Origin: Tepidimonas sp.
GTDB lineage: Bacteria > Pseudomonadota > Gammaproteobacteria > Burkholderiales > Burkholderiaceae_C
Reading direction: 5' to 3'
Assembly: GCA_025054905.1 (NCBI GenBank)
Contig: JANWZF010000030.1
Location: 1 to 6,537 of the forward strand
Length of the DNA: 6,537 nucleotides
Shown: positions 1-6,199 of the stretch, piece by piece
How the letters are laid out: each line of letters begins with the position of its first letter
How positions within the stretch are numbered: the first letter of the stretch is position 1
Made by a program: the position numbers and the translations under genes
The notes under the pieces: generated by a model
Told to the model about the DNA's origin: nothing
Databases searched by the model: none
What the model saw: only the letters and a program-made list of their open reading frames with translations

Positions 1-402
1 GCCCTGCGCGAGCCCAAGCAGCAGGACATCTGCTACGCCACCCAGAACCGCCAGGATGCGGTCAAGCTGATGGCGCGCCAGGTGGACGTGGTGGTGGTGG
101 TCGGCAGCCCCAGCAGCTCCAACACCAACCGGTTGCGCGAGTTGGCCCAGCGTCTCGGGGTGCCGGCCTACATGGTCGACGACGCCAGCGAGCTGCGTGA
201 CGAATGGTTGGCCGGCGCTGCGCGCGTGGGCGTCACGGCGGGGGCCTCGGCTCCAGAGACCCTGGTGCAGGGCGTGGTCCAGCGCCTGAAGGCGTTGGGC
301 GCCAGCGCGGTGCGCCGGCTCGAGGGGCCGGTGGAGACGATGCGCTTTCCGCTGCCCAAGGGGCTCAAGCTCGCGGCCGAGGGGGCGGCTGGCTCGGCCT
401 GA
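1..402 (+). CDS. ispH: 4-hydroxy-3-methylbut-2-enyl diphosphate reductase (IspH/LytB), C-terminal part
   Basis: IspH is the last enzyme of the MEP pathway: it reductively dehydroxylates HMBPP to IPP and DMAPP in the cytosol, using a [4Fe-4S] cluster. The reading frame is open from base 1, so the 5' end lies outside the window; 133 residues remain, against roughly 310-320 for the whole protein. Visible family marks, numbered from the fragment start, are DICYATQNRQ, whose Cys11 matches the third cluster cysteine (Cys197 in E. coli); GSPSSSNTNRL at 35-45, holding the Ser-Ser-Asn that grips the substrate diphosphate; and VGVTAGASAP at 76-85, whose Ser83 matches the other substrate-binding serine (Ser269). 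The first two cluster cysteines must lie in the missing N-terminal part. The TGA stop is at 400-402, convergent with miaB. No damage is visible in the part seen. The identity is very secure. Confidence 0.97.
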   Translation, partial: ALREPKQQDICYATQNRQDAVKLMARQVDVVVVVGSPSSSNTNRLRELAQRLGVPAYMVDDASELRDEWLAGAARVGVTAGASAPETLVQGVVQRLKALGASAVRRLEGPVETMRFPLPKGLKLAAEGAAGSA

Positions 403-404
403 TC

Positions 405-420
405 GCCGGGTGCGCCCGGC
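405..420. terminator. Compact GC hairpin between the ispH and miaB stops (possible bidirectional terminator)
   Basis: GCCGGG (405-410) and CCCGGC (415-420) form a perfect 6-bp stem with the 4-base loop TGCG. It sits in the 21-base gap between the two convergent stop codons, where a shared terminator would be expected. There is no T-tract on either side, so it is not a canonical intrinsic terminator. It may only pause polymerase or protect 3' ends, or it may be a chance product of high GC content. Confidence 0.4.
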
Positions 421-423
421 TGG

Positions 424-1755
424 TCAATGTGCCGGCTCGTGCACCACCACCTCGCCGCGTAGCGAGTGTGGCAGCGCTTGGGTGATGCGCACATCGATCA
501 TCTGGCCGATCAGGCGCTGGCCATGGGGGCCGCCGTCGAAGTTGACGATGCGGTTGCACGCGGTGCGCCCCATCCATTCCTGCGGGTTTTTCCTCGATGG
601 CCCTTCGACCAGGATGCGCTGCACGGTGCCGACGCGGCTGGCACTGATGCGCTCGACGTTGGCCTGCAGGGCCGCCTGCAGCGTCTGCAGGCGCTGCAGC
701 TTGACTTCGTGCGGGGTGTCGTCCGGCAGGTTGGCCGCGGGCGTGCCGGGCCGCGGGCTGAAGATGAAGCTGAAGCTGGCGTCGAAGCCGACGTCCTCCA
801 CCAGCTTCATCAGCTTGGCGAAGTCCTCGTCGGTCTCGCCCGGAAAGCCGACGATGAAGTCGCTCGACAGGCTCAGGTCCGGGCGCACGGCGCGCAGCTT
901 GCGCACCGTGCTCTTGTATTCCATCGCGGTGTAGCCGCGCTTCATCGCCATCAGAATGCGGTCGCTGCCGTGTTGCACCGGCAGGTGCAGGTGGCTGACC
1001 AGCTGCGGGATGCGCGCGTACGCCTCGATGAGCCGGGGTGTGAATTCGTTGGGGTGGCTGGTGGTGTAGCGGATGCGTTCGATGCCGGGGATTTCCGCCA
1101 CGCACTCCAGCAGCAGCGCAAAGTCTTCGCCATCGGCGCCGCGCCAGGCGTTGACATTTTGACCCAGCAGGGTGATTTCCTTGACCCCCTGGTCGGCCAG
1201 GTCGGCCACCTCCACCAGCACGTCCTGCAGTGGACGCGAGACTTCCTCGCCGCGCGTGTACGGCACCACGCAGTAGCTGCAATATTTGCTGCAGCCTTCC
1301 ATGATGCTGACGAAGGCCGACGCGCCTTCCACCCGCGCCGGCGGCAGGTGGTCGAATTTTTCGATTTCCGGAAAGCTCACGTCCACCTGCGGGCGGGCCT
1401 GCTGCAGGCGCGCGCGCAGCAGCTCGGGCAGCCGGTGCAGCGTCTGCGGGCCGAACACCACGTCCACATAGGGCGCGCGCCGGATGATGTCCTCGCCCTC
1501 CTGGCTGGCCACGCAGCCGCCCACGCCGATCAGCACACCTTTCTTTTTCAGGTGTTTGACGCGGCCGAGGTCGGAAAAGACCTTTTCCTGCGCCTTTTCG
1601 CGCACCGAGCAGGTGTTGAAGAGGATCAGGTCGGCCTGCTCCGGGTCGTCGGTGGGCTCGTAGCCCTCGGCGGCGGCCAGCACGTCGGCCATCTTGGCCG
1701 AGTCGTACTCGTTCATCTGGCAGCCGAAGGTGCGGATGTAGACTTTTTTCGCCAT
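424..1755 (-). CDS. miaB: tRNA-2-methylthio-N6-dimethylallyladenosine synthase (MiaB)
   Basis: MiaB is a radical-SAM methylthiotransferase. It converts i6A to ms2i6A at position 37 of tRNAs reading UNN codons, stabilising codon-anticodon pairing. At 443 residues it has the usual full length. The N-terminal UPF0004 domain carries the three cysteines of the auxiliary [4Fe-4S] cluster: Cys12 (TFGCQMNEYDS), Cys49 (NTCSVRE) and Cys81 (GGCVASQ). The radical-SAM motif CSKYCSYC supplies Cys155, Cys159 and Cys162, followed by VVPYTRGEE. LLGQNVNAW (197-204), HLPVQHGSD (257-265) and DFIVGFPGETDEDF (299-312) are further family signatures. A C-terminal TRAM domain, about 372-437, contains VEGPSRKN and GRTACNRIVNF. 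The ATG start gives the expected MAKKVYIRTFGCQMN beginning; only a weak GAG lies about ten bases upstream. The gene is 57 bases downstream of the ATPase gene on the same strand. i6A is made from DMAPP, a product of the convergent neighbour IspH. Confidence 0.97.
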   Translation of the reverse strand: MAKKVYIRTFGCQMNEYDSAKMADVLAAAEGYEPTDDPEQADLILFNTCSVREKAQEKVFSDLGRVKHLKKKGVLIGVGGCVASQEGEDIIRRAPYVDVVFGPQTLHRLPELLRARLQQARPQVDVSFPEIEKFDHLPPARVEGASAFVSIMEGCSKYCSYCVVPYTRGEEVSRPLQDVLVEVADLADQGVKEITLLGQNVNAWRGADGEDFALLLECVAEIPGIERIRYTTSHPNEFTPRLIEAYARIPQLVSHLHLPVQHGSDRILMAMKRGYTAMEYKSTVRKLRAVRPDLSLSSDFIVGFPGETDEDFAKLMKLVEDVGFDASFSFIFSPRPGTPAANLPDDTPHEVKLQRLQTLQAALQANVERISASRVGTVQRILVEGPSRKNPQEWMGRTACNRIVNFDGGPHGQRLIGQMIDVRITQALPHSLRGEVVVHEPAH

Positions 1756-1812
1756 GACAGGTGCTCGCAGCGGTTCGTGGTGTAGATCCAGAGGCTGGGC
1801 AAACCATGCATT
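1756..1812 (-). other. Leader of miaB: gap between the ATPase stop and the miaB start
   Basis: These 57 bases separate the TAG stop of the ATPase gene from the ATG of miaB. I see no strong hairpin, no T-tract and no convincing pair of -35/-10 boxes. Read-through from the ATPase gene is therefore possible, as is an unrecognised promoter. Nothing here supports a terminator. Confidence 0.35.
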
Positions 1813-4563
1813 CTACGCGGAGGGCACGCGCGCCGTTGTCCAACGCCGCGGCAGCCGGCGCAGCAGGGCCTTTTCCAGCTCCAGCACCAGCAGCACCGCC
1901 AGGCCCACGGCGGCACTGAGCGCCAGCCACGGCAGCGGCAGCGCCGCGCTGCCAAACCACGTGTGCATCCACGGCGCATAGGTGAACAGCGCCTGCAGCC
2001 CGCAGGCAGCCGCCACCGCGGCCAGCACGCGTGGCGTGCCGCGCACGCCGACCCAGGTGAACGAGCGCGCCTTCAGATAACGCACACTGAACAGATAAAA
2101 CACTTCCATCGCCACCAGCGTGTTGACCGCCAGCGTGCGGGCCAGCGCCGGGTCGTGACCCTGCTGCAGGGCCCACTGGTACACGCCGAAGATGCCCGCC
2201 GCAAACAGCGTCGACACCAGCGCGATGCGCCACAGCACGAAGCCGCTCAGCATCGGTTCGCCCGGTGGGCGGGGTGGGCGGCGCATCACGTCGGCCTCGG
2301 TCGGCTCAAAGGCCAGCACCATGGCCAGTGCAATCGAGCTGACCATGTTGACCCACAGGATCTGCACCGGCGCGATCGGCAGGGCCAGGCCAAACAGCAC
2401 CGCAATCAGCAAGGAGATCGACTCCCCGCCGTTGATCGGCAGCAGGAAGGTGATGACTTTGCGCAGGTTGTCGTAGACGGTGCGGCCTTCTTCGATGGCG
2501 TGCGCGATGGTGGCGAAGTTGTCGTCGGTCAGCACCATCGCGGCGGCCTGTTTGGCTGCTTCGGTGCCTTTGTGGCCCATGGCCACCCCGACGTCGGCAG
2601 CCTTCAGGGCGGGCGCGTCGTTGACCCCGTCGCCGGTCATCGCCACGACGTGGCCTTCGGCTTGCAACGCCCGCACCAGGCGCAGCTTGTGCTCGGGGGC
2701 GGCGCGGGCGAACACGTCCACCGTGCGCACCGCGGCGCGCAGCTGGGCCTCATCCAGCGCCTGCAGCTCGTGACCGCTAAGGGTGCGCGGGCCGTCGCCG
2801 AGCCCGAGCTGCGTGGCGATGGCGCGCGCGGTGACGGCGTGATCCCCGGTGATCATCACCACGCGGATGCCCGCCTGGCGGCACTGCTCGATGGCCGCCA
2901 TCGCTTCCGGCCGCGGCGGATCGATCAACCCGACCAGCCCGACCAGCGTCCAGTCCGCCGTCATCGCTTCGGGGATCAGCGTCTGATCCGGGGGCCAGAC
3001 AGCGGTGGCCACCGCCAGCACCCGGCGTCCCTGGGCAGCCTGGGCTTCGGCCTGAGCCTGCCACCACGCTGCATCCAGCGCCAGCGGGCGGCCGTCGGGG
3101 CCCATGGCCAGGCGGCAGTGGGCCAGCACCGCCTCCGGCGCACCCTTGACCCACAGCCGCTGCTCGGGGCCGTCGGCGTGCACGCTGGCCATCAGGCGTC
3201 GCTGCGATTCAAAGGGTAGCACCGCCAGCCGTGGGTGTTCCTCCCGCAGGCGCGCCGGCTCCAGCCCCGCTTTCATCGCCAGCGTCAACAGGGCGCCTTC
3301 GGTGGGGTCGCCGCTCAAGCGCCAGTCGCCCTGATCGGTCGGCACCAGCTCGGCGTCGTTGCACAGCGCGGCACCTTCGGCCAGGGCGAGCAGGGCGGGC
3401 GCCTCGCGCCACAGCTCGGCGGGCTGCAGCACGGCGCCGTCGCGCAGCAGCGCACCCTGTGGGGCGTAGCCACTGCCTTGCACGTGCACGGTGCCGTCGA
3501 CCAGCACCACGGTCTGCACCGTCATTTCGTTGCACGTCAGCGTGCCTGTTTTGTCCGAGCCGATCACGGTGACGCAGCCCAGCGTTTCCACCGCGGGCAG
3601 CTGGCGCACGATGGCCCGCCGCCGCGCCATGCGCTGCACGCCAATGGCCAGCGTCACCGACAGGATGGCCGGCAAGCCTTCGGGGATCGCCGCCACCGCC
3701 AGGCCCACGGCTGCCATAAAGGTCTCCACGGCCGGCAAGCCACGCACACCCCAGCCAAAACCGAACAGCAGCGCTGCAGCCGTCAGCACCGCCAGCGTGA
3801 TCCAGCGGCCCATCTGCGTCATCTGGCGCACCAGCGGCGTGGTGGTTTCGCCCACGCTTTGCAGCAGGCGGCCGATGCGGCCCATTTCGGTGCGCATCCC
3901 GGTGGCCACCACCACGCCGATGCCTTGGCCACGCGTGACCAGGGTGCCGGCGTAGCCCATGCTGCTGCGGTCGCCCAGCTCGGCCTGCGGGTCGACGGGG
4001 GCCGCGTCCTTGACCACCGGCACCGACTCGCCGGTCAGCGGCGCTTCGTCGATCTGCAGGTCGTGGACGCGCAGCCAGCGCAGATCGGCCGGCACACGGT
4101 CGCCGGCAGCCACCTGCACCACGTCGCCCGGCACCAGCTGCGCCGCGTCCAGCTCGACCAGGTGGCCGTCGCGCCATGCCTGGGCGCGCGGATCGAGCAA
4201 GGCGCGAATGGCCGCCAGCGCCCGCTCGGCCTTGCCTTCCTGGAACAGTCCGATGCCGACGTTGAGCAGCACCACCGCGAGAATCACCCCCGCGTCCACC
4301 CCATGCCCCAAAGCCAGCGTGATGCCGGCCGCGCCCAGCAGCACCAGGATCAACAGGTTGTTGAACTGCCGCGCGACGCGCCGCCACAGCGGGGTTGGGG
4401 CGGCTTCGGTCAACCGGTTGGCGCCGTGCTGCTGCAAACGCCGCTCGGCTTCGGCTTGCATCAGTCCGCGCGGCTGGCTGTGCAGCGCGCTGAGCACGGC
4501 TGCGGCGGGCAGGGTGTGCCAGGCGGACGACGGGGCAGCGGGGGCAGGCGGCGGTGTATCCAT
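1813..4563 (-). CDS. P2-type (SERCA/PMR1-like) cation-transporting ATPase
   Basis: An inner-membrane pump that uses ATP to move a cation, with 916 residues from the ATG at 4563. A cation-ATPase N-terminal domain covers about 14-65. About ten membrane segments follow: M1-M2 at 66-107, M3-M4 at 253-305, M5-M6 at 702-752 and M7-M10 at 774-896. The actuator motif LTGES is at 176-180. DKTGTLT at 337-343 makes Asp337 the phosphorylated residue. KGAPE at 473-477 lies in the nucleotide domain, and IDPPRPE, MITGDH and TGDGVNDAP (643-651) form the hinge and Mg site. By alignment to SERCA from memory, M4 IPEGLP, M5 Asn711 and Glu714, M6 Asn739 and M8 Glu820 match ion-site residues, but the M6 Thr-Asp pair is Ser742-Ser743. 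Ca2+ is plausible; Mn2+, Na+ or others are possible. There are no N-terminal metal-binding CxxC or CPx motifs, so it is not a P1B metal pump. The frame stays open upstream to 4797, but that extension overlaps the CYTH-CHAD gene and is low-complexity Ala/Arg. The start at 4563 leaves a normal N-terminus, although no clear Shine-Dalgarno is visible. Confidence 0.92.
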   Translation of the reverse strand: MDTPPPAPAAPSSAWHTLPAAAVLSALHSQPRGLMQAEAERRLQQHGANRLTEAAPTPLWRRVARQFNNLLILVLLGAAGITLALGHGVDAGVILAVVLLNVGIGLFQEGKAERALAAIRALLDPRAQAWRDGHLVELDAAQLVPGDVVQVAAGDRVPADLRWLRVHDLQIDEAPLTGESVPVVKDAAPVDPQAELGDRSSMGYAGTLVTRGQGIGVVVATGMRTEMGRIGRLLQSVGETTTPLVRQMTQMGRWITLAVLTAAALLFGFGWGVRGLPAVETFMAAVGLAVAAIPEGLPAILSVTLAIGVQRMARRRAIVRQLPAVETLGCVTVIGSDKTGTLTCNEMTVQTVVLVDGTVHVQGSGYAPQGALLRDGAVLQPAELWREAPALLALAEGAALCNDAELVPTDQGDWRLSGDPTEGALLTLAMKAGLEPARLREEHPRLAVLPFESQRRLMASVHADGPEQRLWVKGAPEAVLAHCRLAMGPDGRPLALDAAWWQAQAEAQAAQGRRVLAVATAVWPPDQTLIPEAMTADWTLVGLVGLIDPPRPEAMAAIEQCRQAGIRVVMITGDHAVTARAIATQLGLGDGPRTLSGHELQALDEAQLRAAVRTVDVFARAAPEHKLRLVRALQAEGHVVAMTGDGVNDAPALKAADVGVAMGHKGTEAAKQAAAMVLTDDNFATIAHAIEEGRTVYDNLRKVITFLLPINGGESISLLIAVLFGLALPIAPVQILWVNMVSSIALAMVLAFEPTEADVMRRPPRPPGEPMLSGFVLWRIALVSTLFAAGIFGVYQWALQQGHDPALARTLAVNTLVAMEVFYLFSVRYLKARSFTWVGVRGTPRVLAAVAAACGLQALFTYAPWMHTWFGSAALPLPWLALSAAVGLAVLLVLELEKALLRRLPRRWTTARVPSA

Positions 4564-4578
4564 GATGGACGAAGGGTT

Positions 4579-4611
4579 TTGGCGGTTGGAGCGGGCCCCG
4601 TGTTGGCGGTT
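4579..4611. repeat. Paired 9-bp direct repeat TTGGCGGTT flanking a GGGCCC palindrome, upstream of the ATPase
   Basis: TTGGCGGTT occurs at 4579-4587 and again, identically, at 4603-4611. The repeats are 24 bp apart start to start, and the 15 bases between them include GGGCCC (4593-4598). The pair lies in the 74-base gap between the CYTH-CHAD stop and the ATPase start. Identical 9-mers at a fixed spacing in a leader could be a regulator site or mRNA structure, but in GC-rich DNA they could also be chance. No promoter boxes are recognisable beside them. Confidence 0.3.
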
Positions 4612-4637
4612 CCCCGCGGTCCCGCTGCCGCGCGCGA

Positions 4638-6146
4638 TCAGCCCTGCGGCTGCAGCGGATGCTGCGCGGCGGCCACGCCGCGCAGAAAGCCCACCAGTTC
4701 GGCGTCGGCGTGCAGCTGCTGCAGCAGCTCGGCGGCACGCACGGTGTCGCGCCAGCGCCCGAGCCGTTCCTGCCAGCCGCGCGCTCGGCGCTGCCATTGC
4801 TGGGCGCGTTCGGCGGCTTTGGCCGGCATCGCGTGGCCAGCGGCCTCGCTCGCATAGCGCAGCCGTTTGGCCAGCAGGCGGGCGGCGTGCAGGGCGGCCA
4901 TGGCCTCTGCGGGGCTGGCGTTGCCGTGGCGGAGCTGGCGCTTCAGGCGCGCGTGCCAGCGCCGCAGGCGCTCAAACGCCCATCCAGGCTCCACCGGCAC
5001 GGTGGCCGGGGTGAGCCGCAGCAGCCAGGCGGCCAGCGCCTGCAGCGGCGCCACCACCTCGGGGGTGCTGAGCTGCGTGCGCAGCTCGGCGCGCGCCTGC
5101 TGCGCCGCATGCCGCAAACGTCGGGTCGCCCGCTGCAGCGCCCGTGCGCGTCGCGGGTGTTGCTGCGCATCCTCGACGAACGCCTCGCCCCAGGACGGCA
5201 CGGTCTGGCCATAAGCCACGTCCAGGTCGCGCAGCACCCCCAGCGCCTGCAGCAGCGCACGCAGGGCCGTGGTGTCCGGCACGGGCTCGGTCAGCCAGGG
5301 GCGCACCAACCGCAGCACGCTGCGCCAACGCCGCCAGCCAACCCGCGCCTGATGGATTAGCTCGGGGTCGTCGCTGCGGGCCGCCGCAGCCAGGTTGTCG
5401 CACAGCTGGCCCAGGGCATCGGCCAGCGCGGCGCGCGCCACGGTGAGGGGATCCGCGCCAACCGGCAGCGTGGGCCCTTGCGCACGCACCGGCGCGCCCC
5501 AGGTGCCGTCGGCCAGGCGCTGGGCCTGTTCGGCCTTGCTCGTGCGCGCCGGCAGCAGGGGCAGCGTGGTGGCCAGCGCCGCGGCTACCTCGTCCAACGC
5601 CGCCGCATCTCCGCGCAGCAACTCCAGCTCCAGCTCCAGCAGCGGTGCGCGCCGGTGCCCGGCACGCACTTCGCCCGCGTCCAGCGCCACCTCGATCACC
5701 GCGCGCCCACGTAGATGCAACGTCCAGGTGGTGCGCAGGCAGCGCGTCTCGTAGCGTGCTTGCAGCTCAAGCACCCGCTGCGCGGCTTGCGGCTGCTGGC
5801 CCAGCGGGGTGGCCAGCAGGGCCTGGGGCTGCAGGCGCGGCCCCTTCAGTGCCACGGTCCATTCGCCCCGTGCGCTCCAGGCCCCGGCGCCCTGGCCCGC
5901 GGTTTTCAGGGTCTGTTCCCAGCGCGGAGGTTGGGCGGCGGCGGAACCGACCGCCTGCGTGGCGCGCAGCCGCAGCGCGCAGCGTTGCTGCCGCAGCCAG
6001 CCATCCGGGGTGTCCAGGTAGCGGTTGATCAAGTGCACCTGCTGCATGGCGCGGCGGCGCAGCAGCGGGTGGCGGCGCAAGCGCGCCAAGGACTCCTCCC
6101 CGGTCAGCCCGGGCAGCGCGAATTTCAGCTCGATCTCTTGCGGCAC
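4638..6146 (-). CDS. CYTH-CHAD domain protein (probable inorganic triphosphatase, YgiF-like)
   Basis: A two-domain cytosolic protein of 502 residues. The CYTH triphosphate-tunnel domain (about 1-205) begins with EIELKF (4-9), the metal- and phosphate-binding ExExK signature. YLDTPDGWL (43-51), LRLR (58-61), EQTLK (77-81), RGEWTV (93-98), EVALDAGEV (152-160) and ELELEL (171-176) supply the alternating charged residues of the tunnel. The CHAD domain (about 230-495) is helical and basic, with HQARVGWRRWRS (265-276), LGVLRDLDV (302-310), ARLLAKRLRYASE (422-434) and LGRWRDT (462-468). E. coli YgiF, of the same architecture, hydrolyses inorganic triphosphate, and CHAD domains are known to bind polyphosphate. 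The substrate here is inferred. The start is GTG at 6146: ExExK follows at once, as in the family, and AAGGGG stands five bases upstream. The gene is first of three minus-strand genes, with the ATPase 74 bases downstream, and is divergent from argB. The motifs look intact. Confidence 0.93.
   Translation of the reverse strand: MPQEIELKFALPGLTGEESLARLRRHPLLRRRAMQQVHLINRYLDTPDGWLRQQRCALRLRATQAVGSAAAQPPRWEQTLKTAGQGAGAWSARGEWTVALKGPRLQPQALLATPLGQQPQAAQRVLELQARYETRCLRTTWTLHLRGRAVIEVALDAGEVRAGHRRAPLLELELELLRGDAAALDEVAAALATTLPLLPARTSKAEQAQRLADGTWGAPVRAQGPTLPVGADPLTVARAALADALGQLCDNLAAAARSDDPELIHQARVGWRRWRSVLRLVRPWLTEPVPDTTALRALLQALGVLRDLDVAYGQTVPSWGEAFVEDAQQHPRRARALQRATRRLRHAAQQARAELRTQLSTPEVVAPLQALAAWLLRLTPATVPVEPGWAFERLRRWHARLKRQLRHGNASPAEAMAALHAARLLAKRLRYASEAAGHAMPAKAAERAQQWQRRARGWQERLGRWRDTVRAAELLQQLHADAELVGFLRGVAAAQHPLQPQG
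5622..5639. repeat. Three perfect tandem copies of a 6-bp unit inside the CYTH domain
   Basis: CTCCAG is repeated three times exactly (CTGGAG on the coding strand), encoding the Leu-Glu alternation of the CYTH motif ELELEL. Gain or loss of a unit would keep the frame but add or remove a Leu-Glu pair in a tunnel strand. It most likely reflects coding constraint plus biased codon use. Confidence 0.6.
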
Positions 6147-6199
6147 AATGACCCCTTGCCTCGTCGCCCGTGTTGCGATCCTAACCGCGAACCGTCATC
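6147..6199. promoter_or_regulatory. Divergent intergenic region serving argB (+) and the CYTH-CHAD gene (-)
   Basis: These 53 bases lie between two divergent starts, so promoters for both genes should be here or reach into the coding ends. Rightward, TTGCCT (6156-6161) and TCCTAA (6179-6184), 17 bases apart, are a poor sigma-70 match (4/6 and 2/6). Leftward, TAGGAT on the minus strand (6178-6183) matches a -10 box at 4/6 but has no good -35. The two -10 candidates overlap, so the promoters might compete. The position is strong evidence for a promoter region; the exact boxes are weak. Confidence 0.4.
6152..6157 (-). promoter_or_regulatory. Ribosome binding site that fixes the GTG start of the CYTH-CHAD gene
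   Basis: On the minus strand AAGGGG precedes the GTG at 6146 by five bases (TCATT). It is the clearest Shine-Dalgarno in the window, and with the ExExK motif falling at residues 4-8 it settles a non-ATG start. Confidence 0.7.

Noticed and set aside
88..99. GTG trinucleotide run in ispH
   Set aside because: Encodes the Val-rich beta strand VDVVVVVG normal for IspH; not an independent repeat.
466..1785. Open 439-codon frame on the + strand opposite miaB
   Set aside because: His/Gln/Ala-rich product with no domain pattern, wholly antisense to a clear full-length MiaB; typical of high-GC shadow frames.
365..2233. Open 622-codon frame on the - strand covering miaB and the end of the ATPase gene
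   Set aside because: Arg/Gly/Ala low-complexity product in another frame of miaB; the family motifs all lie in the miaB frame.
1963..3219. Open 418-codon frame on the + strand opposite the ATPase
   Set aside because: Antisense to conserved P-type ATPase motifs; composition is His/Gln/Arg-biased with no recognisable fold.
3209..4855. Open 548-codon frame on the - strand in another frame of the ATPase
   Set aside because: Arg/Ala/Gly-rich nonsense product; the DKTGTLT, TGES and TGDGVNDAP motifs are in the chosen frame.
3235..4857. Open 540-codon frame on the + strand opposite the ATPase N-terminal half
   Set aside because: Antisense shadow: His/Gln-rich, no motifs, and it runs across the end of the CYTH-CHAD gene.
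4638..6146. CYTH domain as class IV adenylate cyclase or thiamine triphosphatase
   Set aside because: The CYTH-plus-CHAD architecture at about 500 residues fits YgiF-like inorganic triphosphatases; neither alternative usually carries a C-terminal CHAD domain.
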